64,000 nucleotides of DNA from Bacteroidales bacterium (GTDB lineage: Bacteria; Bacteroidota; Bacteroidia; Bacteroidales; B18-G4): NCBI GenBank assembly GCA_018400295.1, contig JAGYMZ010000011.1, positions 1-64,000 on the forward strand, read 5' to 3'. Shown here one piece after another: positions 51,618-62,113 of this stretch. Made by a program: the position numbers and the translations under genes. Position 1 is the first letter of the stretch. Every line of letters begins with the position of its first letter. The notes under the pieces are model-generated. The model ran no database searches. It was not told the origin of the DNA and was given only the letters and a program-made list of their open reading frames with translations.

Positions 51618-54113
51618 ATGCCTGATAAGCGCTATGATATAAAAGAGATCGTCAGGATCGTGAAGGGTGACTGGATCCGTGTTTCCGAGCCAAACAGCGA
51701 TATTACGGACATCTTGATCGACAGTCGCAGGCTCATTGCTCCGGAAGGATGCATGTTTTTTGCCATTACCGGATCGCGCCATGATGGGCATCAGCACATT
51801 GGTGAACTTTATGAAAAAGGGGTCCGGAATTTCATCATTTCGCATTTGCCTGAACGGTATGATGCGTTCGGGGATGCAAATTTCATACAGGTCAACGATA
51901 CACTCCGGGCTCTGCAGCTTCTTGCTTCCGTGCACCGGAAACAGTTTTCCATACCCGTGATCGGCATCACGGGAAGCAACGGAAAAACCGTGGTCAAGGA
52001 ATGGCTTTTTCAATTGATCAACGCGGACAGGAAAGTGATCAGGAGCCCAAAAAGCTATAATTCACAGATAGGTGTTCCATTGTCGGTATGGCAAATGGAT
52101 CCTTCCTATGACCTGGCCGTTTTTGAGGCCGGCATCAGTGAGCCCGATGAAATGGACAGGCTGCAGTCCATCATTAACCCCACCATTGGTATTTTTACCA
52201 ATATAGGGCAGGCCCATGATAAGAATTTTATCAGTACGGCCCAAAAAGTGGGGGAGAAGCTCAAGCTCTTTACGAAAGTGCAAACCCTTATTTATTGTAT
52301 TGATCATTATGAGATCCAGGAAATCGTTATCCGTTCCGAGATACTGAGCAATATACAGGCTTTCACATGGAGCCGGAAGGGGCCGGCCGATCTCCGGATC
52401 ACAAAGATATCCAGGCCGGGGGATGGCAAAACACACCTCACCGGCATATATCAAAATAAGGAGATCGGCATCATGATCCCATACATAGATAAGGCCTCTG
52501 AGGAAAATGCCATCCATTGCTGGGCCACCATGTTGTATATGGGCTATGAAAATGATGTGATCCGTGAGCGCATGGTCACCCTTCAGCCCATTGCAATGAG
52601 ACTGGAGCTGAAGGAGGGGATCAACCATTGCCAGGTGATCAACGACAGTTACAATTCAGACATTAATTCCCTGAGCATTGCGATCGATTTTCTCAAGCAG
52701 CAAGCCAACCAGAAAAAGAAAACCCTTGTATTGTCCGACATCATGCAAAGCGGCAAAAATGATGAGGAGCTCTATGAAGAGATTGCCGATATCCTTCACA
52801 ATAAACATATAGACAGGCTTATCGGGATCGGGCCGTCCATTTACCGGTTCAGGGATAAGTTTGCGTTGGATAAGCATTTTTTCTTTTCCACCCAGGAATT
52901 CCTGAATAAGTTTTCTTTTACGCAGTTCAGTAATGAAAGCATATTGTTAAAGGGGGCGCGATTGTTCGAGTTTGAGCAAATTTCAAAAGCCTTGCAGCAG
53001 AAGTCACATCAGACCGTACTGGAGATCAATCTGAATGCCCTGGTCCATAATTTGAATTACCATCGTGCCCGGATCAAGCCCATAACCAAGATCATGGCGG
53101 TGGTCAAGGCTTTTTCATACGGAAGCGGGAGCTATGAAATAGCCAACACATTGCAGTTTCACAGGATAGATTACCTCTCGGTCGCGTATGCCGATGAAGG
53201 CGTTGAGCTCAGGAAAGCAGGCATCATTGTTCCCATTATGGTCATGAACCCTGAGGAGCAGAGCTTCGATGTGATGATAAACCATAACCTGGAACCGGAA
53301 ATATATAATTTCCGTTTGCTTGACAAGCTGGAACAGTCCATTCGAAAGAACCTCCTGCCGCCAAACAAGCCGGTAAAAATTCATATCAAGCTGGACACGG
53401 GAATGCACAGATTGGGTTTTGAAGAAAAGGACCTTGACGAACTTATCCAACGGCTGGGTGCCAACCGGTCCATCTATGTCCAATCCGTTTTTTCACACCT
53501 GGCTGCCAGTGACCAGCCGGAGCATGATGCATTCACGAATGTTCAAATTGACCGTTTTGAACGCATGGCCGGAAGGGTCAAAGAAAGCATTGATCATCCT
53601 GTCCTTATGCATATCCTTAATTCCGCCGGCATATCCCGGTTTCCCGCTTCACAGTTTCAAATGGTCCGGCTGGGCATCAGTTTGTATGGCATATCGCACG
53701 ATCCGGAAGAGCAAAAAAAACTGGAGAATGTCAGCACGCTGAAATCTGTCGTTTCCCAGGTCAAGCTGGTCCCGGCCGGGGAAACCGTTGGATATAACCG
53801 TCATGGCCGGTCTGAGAACGATATGACCATAGCTGTCGTGCCCATCGGATATGCGGATGGGATACCCCGAAAACTGGGCAACCGGAAAGGGAAATTGGTT
53901 GTGAAGGGAAAACTGGTGGATATTGTCGGAGATGTTTGTATGGATATGTGTATGTTGGATGTTACGGGAATGGATATCAGCGAAGGGGATGAAGTGATCA
54001 TCTTCGGGAGCGGAAGATCCATCGATGAACTTGCAGAAGAAATGGAAACCATACCTTATGAAGTCCTTTCCGCCATTTCCAGGCGCGTGAAGAGGGTTTA
54101 TTATCACGAATGA
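51618..54113 (+). CDS. Bifunctional UDP-MurNAc-tripeptide:D-Ala-D-Ala ligase / alanine racemase (MurF-Alr fusion)
   Basis: N-terminal Mur ligase GITGSNGKTVVKEWLF; C-terminal racemase AVVKAFSYGSGSYEIA. Confidence 0.96.
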   Translation: MPDKRYDIKEIVRIVKGDWIRVSEPNSDITDILIDSRRLIAPEGCMFFAITGSRHDGHQHIGELYEKGVRNFIISHLPERYDAFGDANFIQVNDTLRALQLLASVHRKQFSIPVIGITGSNGKTVVKEWLFQLINADRKVIRSPKSYNSQIGVPLSVWQMDPSYDLAVFEAGISEPDEMDRLQSIINPTIGIFTNIGQAHDKNFISTAQKVGEKLKLFTKVQTLIYCIDHYEIQEIVIRSEILSNIQAFTWSRKGPADLRITKISRPGDGKTHLTGIYQNKEIGIMIPYIDKASEENAIHCWATMLYMGYENDVIRERMVTLQPIAMRLELKEGINHCQVINDSYNSDINSLSIAIDFLKQQANQKKKTLVLSDIMQSGKNDEELYEEIADILHNKHIDRLIGIGPSIYRFRDKFALDKHFFFSTQEFLNKFSFTQFSNESILLKGARLFEFEQISKALQQKSHQTVLEINLNALVHNLNYHRARIKPITKIMAVVKAFSYGSGSYEIANTLQFHRIDYLSVAYADEGVELRKAGIIVPIMVMNPEEQSFDVMINHNLEPEIYNFRLLDKLEQSIRKNLLPPNKPVKIHIKLDTGMHRLGFEEKDLDELIQRLGANRSIYVQSVFSHLAASDQPEHDAFTNVQIDRFERMAGRVKESIDHPVLMHILNSAGISRFPASQFQMVRLGISLYGISHDPEEQKKLENVSTLKSVVSQVKLVPAGETVGYNRHGRSENDMTIAVVPIGYADGIPRKLGNRKGKLVVKGKLVDIVGDVCMDMCMLDVTGMDISEGDEVIIFGSGRSIDELAEEMETIPYEVLSAISRRVKRVYYHE

Positions 54114-54140
54114 TTTTATATCCGGATCAAACAATACCGT

Positions 54141-54875
54141 ATGAAAAAGACCAAGCTTTCAGTGCTTATCCCGGCCTATAATGAAGCGGACACCATTCAG
54201 GATATCCTGGACCGGGTAGTGGAAGTCGAACTCATACAGGGAATGGGCAAGGAGATCATTGTCGTGAATGATTTCTCCACCGACGCAACGCAGGATGTGG
54301 CGGAAAAATATATTGCATCCCACCCGGAGTGTGAAATCATACTGTTTAACCAGGAATACAACCAGGGAAAGGGTGCGGCCCTTCACCGGGGGATCCTGGA
54401 AGCTACCGGAGATTACATAATTATACAGGATGCAGACCTGGAATACGATCCCCGGGAATATAACATTTTGCTGAGACCCATGGTTTCCGGGGATGCTGAT
54501 GTGGTATACGGTTCACGGTTTAAGGGAAGCAACCCCCACCGCATACTTTTTTTCTGGCATTCCATTGGCAACAAATTCCTGACTTTTATTTCAAACATGT
54601 TCACCAACCTGAACCTTTCGGATATGGAAACATGCTATAAACTCTTCCGCACAGAGATCCTGAAAAAAATATATTTCAGGGAAAAACGGTTTGGATTTGA
54701 ACCGGAAGTCACTTCCAAGGTTTCCCGCATTCCCGGCATCAGGATTTATGAGGTAGGCATATCCTATTATGGCCGAACCTATGAGGAAGGGAAAAAGATT
54801 GGGGCAAAGGATGGTTTCAGAGCGATCTGGTGTATATTGAAATATAATATTTGGGACAGAAAATTATACAGGTAA
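54141..54875 (+). CDS. Family 2 glycosyltransferase (polyprenyl-phosphate sugar transferase-like)
   Basis: [31 protein letters not shown]. Confidence 0.92.
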   Translation: MKKTKLSVLIPAYNEADTIQDILDRVVEVELIQGMGKEIIVVNDFSTDATQDVAEKYIASHPECEIILFNQEYNQGKGAALHRGILEATGDYIIIQDADLEYDPREYNILLRPMVSGDADVVYGSRFKGSNPHRILFFWHSIGNKFLTFISNMFTNLNLSDMETCYKLFRTEILKKIYFREKRFGFEPEVTSKVSRIPGIRIYEVGISYYGRTYEEGKKIGAKDGFRAIWCILKYNIWDRKLYR

Positions 54876-54903
54876 GATAGGTGACATTTAATTTCGCCCT
54901 GCT

Positions 54904-56667
54904 ATGCAATATAAATATTTATCGAAGGGATTGGTCAATGATCTGATATTTCTTGTTTTCCTGGTTGCCAGCATCATCCCTTTTTTAACCGTCAGATACG
55001 TTCCCTGCCTGGATGCCCCCCAGCATTTGAATACCTCCAATGTCATTGTTAACCTCTTGCATTCCAATGGGTTATTTCAGGAATATTTCAGCATTAATGA
55101 CTATCCGGTTGGCTACTGGTCGGGGCATTTTATCCTGTCGCTGTTTAATGCTTTTTTACCGGACTGGCTGGCTGAAAAGATATTGATTGTTTCTTACATA
55201 CTTTTTATCAGTTTGTCCTTCAGGTATTTGATCATCAGCATTGCCGGGAAGCCATCCCCCCTGATGATCCTGATCTTCCCCTTTGCCTTTACGGGTTTGT
55301 TCCTGATGGGGTATTATAATTATAACATCGCCTATATTTTTGTTTTTCTGATCTTCGGATTCTGGATCCGCAACCATCAACGATTTACTTTTAAAAAGGG
55401 GGTCCTTTTTGCCTTGTTCTTTTTGCTGCTGTACCTGTCGCATGCCGTCGTATTTGCCCTGACCGGATTTTGTTTAGCATTGTATGTGTTGTTCCGGTTT
55501 ATTTTGGCATGGTACCGTTCGGATCATAAGAAGACTGTTTTCAGGGAATATGTGACCAGGGTGCTTATTATACTGGCTGCCGCATTGCCTTCTGTTGTCC
55601 TTTGGTTTTTTTATTATTTGCGGGTGAGGTCCGTGGCGGGAGACTGGCCCACGGAGCAATATTCCTTTGGCGAGCTGATGGGATTCCTTTGGGATATCCG
55701 GAATATGATCGGGTTTCATTATGATGATGAGGTGCGGATCACCCACTGGTTGTCGGGAATTTTACTTTTCCTGTTGTTGTTTCTTCTGGTGAGGTTTTTT
55801 GTGCGGGGCAAGGGGAAAGGAAAACGTGAAGATTCCCGTGGCTTGAAGCATATTGAATGGTTGTTTTTGTTTGTCACTTTTCTTGTTTTTTATGTGTTTT
55901 TTCCAGACCGCCTACTAACGGGGAACATCAGCAACCGCATTGCCATTTTGCTTTTCTACATGCTGATCATCTGGCTAAGCGTTCAGAAATATCCTTCATG
56001 GATGGCGTATTCCGCCGTTTTGGTCATTTTTGTGATTGCGATGAGCCTGCGGAGCAGCCAGCATGTTTATTATAAAAAATTGAATGACGATGTCAAAGAA
56101 ATAAAGTATCTTTCGGATAAGATCCGGGACAATGCGGTGCTGTTCCCCATAAACTTTTCTTCCAATTGGGTGCATTTACATTTTTTGTGTTACCTGGGTT
56201 CTGATGAGCCTGTCGTAAACCTGGGAAATCCACAAGCCTGGGGCCAGTTCCCCGTTGTATGGGATCAGGATATGCCTCAGATTTACGTTGGGGATGTCCC
56301 GGTCAATGAGTTGAGAAGGAGGCGATGGCCCACCGGAAGGCCGGATCAGGAGATAAAGATTGCGGATTATGTTGCCATATGGCGGTACGATCTTTTTCCC
56401 GCTACGGAGGAGGTTGAAAATTACCGCCGGATATTGGATGCTTATTATGAAAAGGTAGCAGAATCTCCGCGAGGGCAGGCTGCATTGTATAAATTCCGGT
56501 TGCATGATCATATTTACGGTAGGGTTCACGAAATGAGGAACCGTGGGGAGCGTGACCCCGGTTTGAAAATCCGGGCCGGCTCGGCCGCGGTGACCCTGGA
56601 ACAATTCTATATTGAGGAAGCATTCCGTTCATATAATGATGAAAACGGACGAATAAAAGGGAATTGA
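54904..56667 (+). CDS. Multi-TM membrane protein, possible GT-C glycosyltransferase
   Basis: About ten TM segments; acidic first loop RYVPCLDAPQHLNTSN; soluble C-terminal domain. Confidence 0.6.
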   Translation: MQYKYLSKGLVNDLIFLVFLVASIIPFLTVRYVPCLDAPQHLNTSNVIVNLLHSNGLFQEYFSINDYPVGYWSGHFILSLFNAFLPDWLAEKILIVSYILFISLSFRYLIISIAGKPSPLMILIFPFAFTGLFLMGYYNYNIAYIFVFLIFGFWIRNHQRFTFKKGVLFALFFLLLYLSHAVVFALTGFCLALYVLFRFILAWYRSDHKKTVFREYVTRVLIILAAALPSVVLWFFYYLRVRSVAGDWPTEQYSFGELMGFLWDIRNMIGFHYDDEVRITHWLSGILLFLLLFLLVRFFVRGKGKGKREDSRGLKHIEWLFLFVTFLVFYVFFPDRLLTGNISNRIAILLFYMLIIWLSVQKYPSWMAYSAVLVIFVIAMSLRSSQHVYYKKLNDDVKEIKYLSDKIRDNAVLFPINFSSNWVHLHFLCYLGSDEPVVNLGNPQAWGQFPVVWDQDMPQIYVGDVPVNELRRRRWPTGRPDQEIKIADYVAIWRYDLFPATEEVENYRRILDAYYEKVAESPRGQAALYKFRLHDHIYGRVHEMRNRGERDPGLKIRAGSAAVTLEQFYIEEAFRSYNDENGRIKGN

Positions 56668-56668
56668 T

Positions 56669-57619
56669 ATGCATAAAGATTATACTGTAGCGGTGGTAAT
56701 ACCTGCCTACAATGAAGAGCAAAATATCGGCCGCGTTATTGATGCCATACCCGGCTTTGTGGATCAGGTAATTGTGGTTGATGATGGATCCGTCGACGGC
56801 ACGGCGGAGATAGCACATCAAAAGAATGCCCTTGTTGTCAGGCACAATGCCAATAAGGGTGTCGGGGCGGCTTTCAATTCCGGTGTCAACAAGGTCCTTG
56901 AGCTTAATTATGACCTGATGGTGAATATGGATGCCGATGGCCAGTTCAACCCGGCGGACATCATACACATCATCACACCCATTGTCGAGCATCAGGCTGA
57001 TTTCGTGACGGCGTCAAGGTTTAAGGATAAGTCTTTTTATCCGGAGATGTCCAGGGTTAAGTTCCTTGGCAACCGTTTTATGTCGTGGTTCGTTTCACGG
57101 CTGACCAAACAACGGTTTTATGATGTGTCATGCGGTTTCAGGGCATACCGCCGGGAAACCCTCCTGCGCTTGAATCTCTTCGGCGATTTTACATATACCC
57201 AGGAGTCTTTTATTGATCTGGCATTTAAAAAACTTGTCATCAGGGAAATACCCGTAGCTGTCCGTGGCAAAAGGGAGCATGGTAAATCCCGGGTGGCTTC
57301 CAACCTTTTCAGGTATGCGTATCAAACCTCGAAGATCATAATCCGGGCTTTCAGGGATTATAAGCCTTTTAAGTTGTTTGGTTTTGTGAGCCTGTTTGCT
57401 TTTTTGGTGGGACTGGGCTTTGGTGTGTTCCTTCTGATCCATTATATACAACAGGGAGAATTTTCACCGCATAAATGGGCCGGTTTTGTGTCCGGTTTCT
57501 TTGTTATTTTGTCTTTGTTCTTTCTGATCATCGGCTTTATCCTTGATATGTTTGCACGGATGCGCATGAACCAGGAAGAGATCATGTACCAACTAAAACG
57601 GCAATTTAGTAATGGCTGA
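56669..57619 (+). CDS. Family 2 glycosyltransferase with two C-terminal TM helices (GtrB/ArnC-like)
   Basis: AVVIPAYNEEQNIGRVID, MVNMDADGQFNP, KREHGKSRVASN; C-terminal TM pair. Confidence 0.9.
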   Translation: MHKDYTVAVVIPAYNEEQNIGRVIDAIPGFVDQVIVVDDGSVDGTAEIAHQKNALVVRHNANKGVGAAFNSGVNKVLELNYDLMVNMDADGQFNPADIIHIITPIVEHQADFVTASRFKDKSFYPEMSRVKFLGNRFMSWFVSRLTKQRFYDVSCGFRAYRRETLLRLNLFGDFTYTQESFIDLAFKKLVIREIPVAVRGKREHGKSRVASNLFRYAYQTSKIIIRAFRDYKPFKLFGFVSLFAFLVGLGFGVFLLIHYIQQGEFSPHKWAGFVSGFFVILSLFFLIIGFILDMFARMRMNQEEIMYQLKRQFSNG

Positions 57620-58379
57620 GCTGGGCTTTATTCTTTCAACCGGACGGACCGGTACCAAATTTTTCGAGGATTATATCAACGAAACCTTTCACCGAAGCCT
57701 GTGCCTGCATGAGCCCCGCCCGTCCAGGAAATATAAGTTCTATTCCAACCGCTACCTTCAGCATAAGATGCAGGCGCGCTCTGTTTGCAAAAAATTCATC
57801 CGGGACCGCAAGGATATGCTTGAGAACCCTGAACTGGACCTGTACGTTGAATCAAGCAATTTTATTTTTGGTTGCATCGGGGCCCTTAATACATGCATTC
57901 CCGGCACCGGGGTGGTTCATATTGTCAGGCATCCAGAAAAGTACATTTATTCCCACCTCAACCATGGGTTTTGGAAAGGGATCAAAAAGTTCACGGCCAT
58001 GCATGCCAGGTATTGGCTGGAGAACCTTCATCTGGAGGGAAAGGAGAAAAATGATCCGGTAATCATATTGATCCGGCGCTGGAAATATGTGAACGAACTC
58101 ATTGGATCCTATGAAAGATCGAACCGGTATCTTTGCATTCGTTTTGAGGACCTTTTTTCGGGAGAGCGGCATGAGGCCTGCGAACAACTCAACCGGTTCA
58201 GAAACTTTTTCAGACAGCATCCCCTGGCCGGGGAAGAGAATACCGCATGGTTGAACAGTCCCAAGAACATTTCCCGGAAAGAGCAGACCAAATACAGGAT
58301 CACTCCTGACCATAAAGCGTATATGAGGGATTGCCTCACGGGATTATTATCGAAATATAAATACGAGGTGTCCGGATGA
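57612..58379 (+). CDS. Sulfotransferase-like protein
   Basis: FILSTGRTGTKFFEDYI resembles a PAPS 5'-phosphosulfate loop; IVRHPEKYIYSHL resembles the 3'-phosphate motif. Confidence 0.7.
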   Translation: MAELGFILSTGRTGTKFFEDYINETFHRSLCLHEPRPSRKYKFYSNRYLQHKMQARSVCKKFIRDRKDMLENPELDLYVESSNFIFGCIGALNTCIPGTGVVHIVRHPEKYIYSHLNHGFWKGIKKFTAMHARYWLENLHLEGKEKNDPVIILIRRWKYVNELIGSYERSNRYLCIRFEDLFSGERHEACEQLNRFRNFFRQHPLAGEENTAWLNSPKNISRKEQTKYRITPDHKAYMRDCLTGLLSKYKYEVSG

Positions 58380-59266
58380 AAAAGAACTGGTTCAAATACC
58401 TGGTGTATATATCCTTGATATTCCTTGTCATTGCCCTGGTCAGGGCGGATTATTTAATTGTTCCGCACATCTTCAATCATACATATCTTGGAATATCTTT
58501 CCTGCTATTATTTGTCGGTTTTCTGACACTTTGCCTGCGCTGGAATGTCATTCTGAACGTATCGGGGTATCATGTAAAGACGGCGGATGCCATTGCCTCT
58601 TCGGGACTTTCGGTTTTTGCCAAGTACATACCGGGCAAAGTATTTATGGTGATCGGGAAGGTGGGATACATTAACAAAAAGTATGCTTACAAAAACGACA
58701 AGCTTTTTACATATTCTGTTTTTGACCAGATCCTGGCTATCTGGACTGCCATACTGTTCAGTTTGTTCAGCCTTAACTACCTGAAAAATTTTCAGTTTTA
58801 TGTGTTCATTGCGGCCCTTATTTGGATGGTCCTTTTGTTTTTTATTTTTTCGAATGCCCCATATATATTTGTCCAGTGGCTCATCAATAAGATCTCCGGA
58901 AGATCCCTGGTCGTGTTGCCCCGCATTCATCGTTTGTCCACGCTTAGGGTTATACCGGTCCATCTTTTATACTGGTTGATCATGTCCTCGGCGTTTTATT
59001 TCCTCATCGCTTCCCTAAGTTCCTCAGTATATGGGTACGATACCGGTTTTATCTTCCCGGTGGCGGTTTCCTTTGGTATTTTGGTGCTGATTGCCCCTGG
59101 GGGACTGGGGATCAGGGAAACGATCCTGGTGGGTTATCTTACGGCTGCCGGTATGGAGATCGATGAGGCCGTGACCATTTCTGTGGCCAGCCGTTTGTGG
59201 TTTTTAACAGGGGAGGTATTTGTGTTTTTGTCGGGACTTGTTGCGGACCGGTTGTCGAAAAACTGA
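58376..59266 (+). CDS. UPF0104/LPG_synthase_TM (YbhN-like) integral membrane protein
   Basis: LSVFAKYIPGKVFMVIGKVGY, VLIAPGGLGIRETILVGYL. Confidence 0.85.
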   Translation: MKKNWFKYLVYISLIFLVIALVRADYLIVPHIFNHTYLGISFLLLFVGFLTLCLRWNVILNVSGYHVKTADAIASSGLSVFAKYIPGKVFMVIGKVGYINKKYAYKNDKLFTYSVFDQILAIWTAILFSLFSLNYLKNFQFYVFIAALIWMVLLFFIFSNAPYIFVQWLINKISGRSLVVLPRIHRLSTLRVIPVHLLYWLIMSSAFYFLIASLSSSVYGYDTGFIFPVAVSFGILVLIAPGGLGIRETILVGYLTAAGMEIDEAVTISVASRLWFLTGEVFVFLSGLVADRLSKN

Positions 59267-59289
59267 CTCCGGCATTCATGTGGCATCTC

Positions 59290-61566
59290 CTAAAATTCTT
59301 CCGGCACCGTACCGTTGGATTCCTCATCCCCTGGTGCACTACCGTATTTGCCGCAATCCAGTTCCACCGTGATGTCTTGCAGGGGTTTCTCAAAATCACC
59401 CTGGCTGATGTTCAGGGTGGAATCCGCATATGCTTTTTTCATATAAATGGCCCAGATGGGCAGGGCCATGTTCGCACCCTGTCCGAGGGTAATGGTTCTG
59501 AAATGTGCGCTTCTGTCCTCGCATCCCACCCAGATACCGGTGCTGAGGTCCGGGGTGATGCCCATAAACCAGCCATCGGATTGGTTTTGGGTAGTTCCGG
59601 TTTTACCTGCGATCGGGTTATCGTATCCGTATTTGAACCTCAGCCGTATTCCTGTGCCGGATTCAACGACACCCTTCATGAGTTCAAGCATCAGATATGC
59701 TGTTTCGGCACTCATAACCTCCCGCCGTTCCGGGATGAATTGCTCAATAATGTTGCCGTTCTGGTCTTCTATTTTGGTTATGAATATGGGTTCCACATAT
59801 ACGCCCTGGTTGGCAAAGGAATTAAACCCCCCAACCATTTCGTAGAGACTCAGGTCGGCTGAGCCCAGGGCAATGGCAGGAACGGGTGGAATGGCACTGG
59901 TTACGCCCATTTTTCTGGCTATTTTAATGACGGACAGGGGCGAATAACGCTTCATGAGGAAGGCCGAAATCCAGTTATTGGAGTTGGCCAGCGCCCATTT
60001 TAGCGTAACCATCTCACCAATCCTTTTGTTTGATGAGTTTCTGGGTGTCCAGAATTCACCGGAAGGCAGTTCGACCGAATACTGAATATTGGCGACACGG
60101 TGGCAGGGGGAAAATTCACCTTCCTGCATGGCCAGGGTATAAAGGAAGGGTTTGAAGGTCGATCCTACCTGTCTTTTGGCCTGCACTACATGGTCGTATT
60201 GGAAATAATTGTATTCAATTCCTCCAACGTAGGCTTTTACATGTCCGGAGTGCGGTTCCATTGACATAAGTCCGGCATTGATGAAAAACTTGTAATACCG
60301 TATGGAGTCCATGGGGGTCAATACCGTATCTATAATCCCATCCCAGCTGAATACTTTCATGGGAACGGGCGTATCGAATATCTTGCGGATGGTGTCCATG
60401 GGCTTGCCGGCTTTGCGTAAATTTTTGTATCTGTCGGTTCGTTTCATGGATTGATCCATCAGCTTCTTTACTTCCTTGTCAATGACATCGGGCTCAAATA
60501 CAAATGGGGCATGGGCATGTCCCTCCCAGTGTTCAAAAAATGCAGGTTGCAGATCCTGGCTCAGGTGCTCGCGGATCGATTCTTCGGCATATTCCTGAAG
60601 CCGCGAATCAATGGTGGTATATATGCGCAGGCCGTCTTTGTACAGATTATACGGTGTTCCATCGGGTTTGTAATTTTGGCGGCACCATGCCTTGAGTTCC
60701 TGCCTGAGGTGCTCCCTGAAGTATCTGGCCATGCCCAGGCGATGGTCGTGAATGCCAAATTTCGACATATCCAGGGGGATGCCGGAGATGCTGTCGTAAA
60801 CCTCTTCGCTAAGAAATCCATATTTCTTCATTTGGCTTAATACCAGGTTTCTCCGCTCCAGGGAACGTTCCGGGTTGCGCACGGGGCTGTAATAAGTCGG
60901 GGCATTGACCACGCCGACCAGCAGGGCGGATTCTTCAATATGCAGCGAATCAATGGTTTTGTTAAAAAAAGTCTTGACGGCCGATTTGATCCCAAAAGAT
61001 TGATGGCCGAAGGATACCGTATTCAGATACATGGCCATGATCTCTTCCTTGGAATAGTTCTTTTCCAGCTTTGTTGCTGTAACCCATTCTTTCAATTTTC
61101 GCAGAATGAGTTCAGGCTTAGAGAGGTTTTCGCCCCTGGGGAAGAGGTTCTTTGCCAATTGCTGCGTAATGGTACTGCCGCCACCCCGGTAATTCCCCGT
61201 GGTAAGGCCAACGGTGACCCTGGCCAGTGCTTTCGCGTCAACGCCGGCGTGATCATAAAAACGGATATCCTCAATGGCCAGCAAGGCCTCGGTCAGGTGG
61301 GAGGGAAGGTCTTGATAATTAATGTTCGACCGGTTCTCTATATAGTATGTTCCAAGCAGTTCCCTGTCGCTCGAATAGATCTCTGAGGCCAGGTTGCTTT
61401 CGGGATTTTCCAGTTCTTCGAAGGAGGGCATGTATCCAAGCCATCCCCGGGCAATGGCAAAGAAAAGTAAAAATACCATGGCCAGGCCCAACAGGTAAAG
61501 GGACCAGAATTTCATGGCAAGATTGGAGGATTTCTGCTTTTTCCGGGTCTTTTTAGCCATTTGCAA
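59290..61566 (-). CDS. Penicillin-binding protein 1A (transglycosylase/transpeptidase)
   Basis: LAIEDIRFYDHAGVD, GGSTITQQLAKNLFPR, GKTGTTQNQSDGWFMG. Confidence 0.97.
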   Translation of the reverse strand: MQMAKKTRKKQKSSNLAMKFWSLYLLGLAMVFLLFFAIARGWLGYMPSFEELENPESNLASEIYSSDRELLGTYYIENRSNINYQDLPSHLTEALLAIEDIRFYDHAGVDAKALARVTVGLTTGNYRGGGSTITQQLAKNLFPRGENLSKPELILRKLKEWVTATKLEKNYSKEEIMAMYLNTVSFGHQSFGIKSAVKTFFNKTIDSLHIEESALLVGVVNAPTYYSPVRNPERSLERRNLVLSQMKKYGFLSEEVYDSISGIPLDMSKFGIHDHRLGMARYFREHLRQELKAWCRQNYKPDGTPYNLYKDGLRIYTTIDSRLQEYAEESIREHLSQDLQPAFFEHWEGHAHAPFVFEPDVIDKEVKKLMDQSMKRTDRYKNLRKAGKPMDTIRKIFDTPVPMKVFSWDGIIDTVLTPMDSIRYYKFFINAGLMSMEPHSGHVKAYVGGIEYNYFQYDHVVQAKRQVGSTFKPFLYTLAMQEGEFSPCHRVANIQYSVELPSGEFWTPRNSSNKRIGEMVTLKWALANSNNWISAFLMKRYSPLSVIKIARKMGVTSAIPPVPAIALGSADLSLYEMVGGFNSFANQGVYVEPIFITKIEDQNGNIIEQFIPERREVMSAETAYLMLELMKGVVESGTGIRLRFKYGYDNPIAGKTGTTQNQSDGWFMGITPDLSTGIWVGCEDRSAHFRTITLGQGANMALPIWAIYMKKAYADSTLNISQGDFEKPLQDITVELDCGKYGSAPGDEESNGTVPEEF

Positions 61567-61578
61567 GCAATTAATGTG

Positions 61579-62049
61579 TTAATCAGACGCATCTATACGG
61601 AGGCCGACATCTTCGATGCCATGCAGGACATCCTGCCGCATAGCCTGTTCTATACCAAAAATATATTTTCCTTTTTCAGGGAATCTCAGGTTTTTTCTGA
61701 GCAGGACCTGGTTATCCCTGATCTTTCCTATGCCGGAACCCAGCCAGTTTCCTTTGGGGTCGGCCAGAAAGATCTCAATGGTATCGCGTGTTGCATGGCC
61801 GCCCGGGAATTTTGTGTTTAAAAAGAGGTAGATGTTGCTATAGGAGTAATCCGTATTGTTGCGTATGTTCAGGTAAAAATTATACAGGGCTAATGTGTCG
61901 TTTATTTCAACAGGAAAAGTAAAGATGGAGTCCTTATGCCAGCCCTTTTCAGGCACCGGATAACTTTCGTCACAGATCCCGGGAGAATTGCAGGAAGCCA
62001 TGACCATCGCGTACACAATTATAACCAACATGAAGTGCCCTTTAGCCAT
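61579..62049 (-). CDS. gldH: Gliding motility lipoprotein GldH
   Basis: Lipobox VMASCNSP; WHKDSIFTFPVEINDTLALYNFYLNIRNNTDYSYSNIYLFL; conserved order holB-ricT-gldH-pbp1A. Confidence 0.9.
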   Translation of the reverse strand: MAKGHFMLVIIVYAMVMASCNSPGICDESYPVPEKGWHKDSIFTFPVEINDTLALYNFYLNIRNNTDYSYSNIYLFLNTKFPGGHATRDTIEIFLADPKGNWLGSGIGKIRDNQVLLRKNLRFPEKGKYIFGIEQAMRQDVLHGIEDVGLRIDASD

Positions 62050-62113
62050 TTCCTGAGGAATATCTGATTAATAAATGGATTTTGACCCGATTTATTGTAA
62101 ACAAAGATAAAAT

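Noticed and set aside
51618-54113. MurF-Alr fusion as a novel bifunctional enzyme
   Set aside because: This fusion is a known arrangement in Bacteroidota
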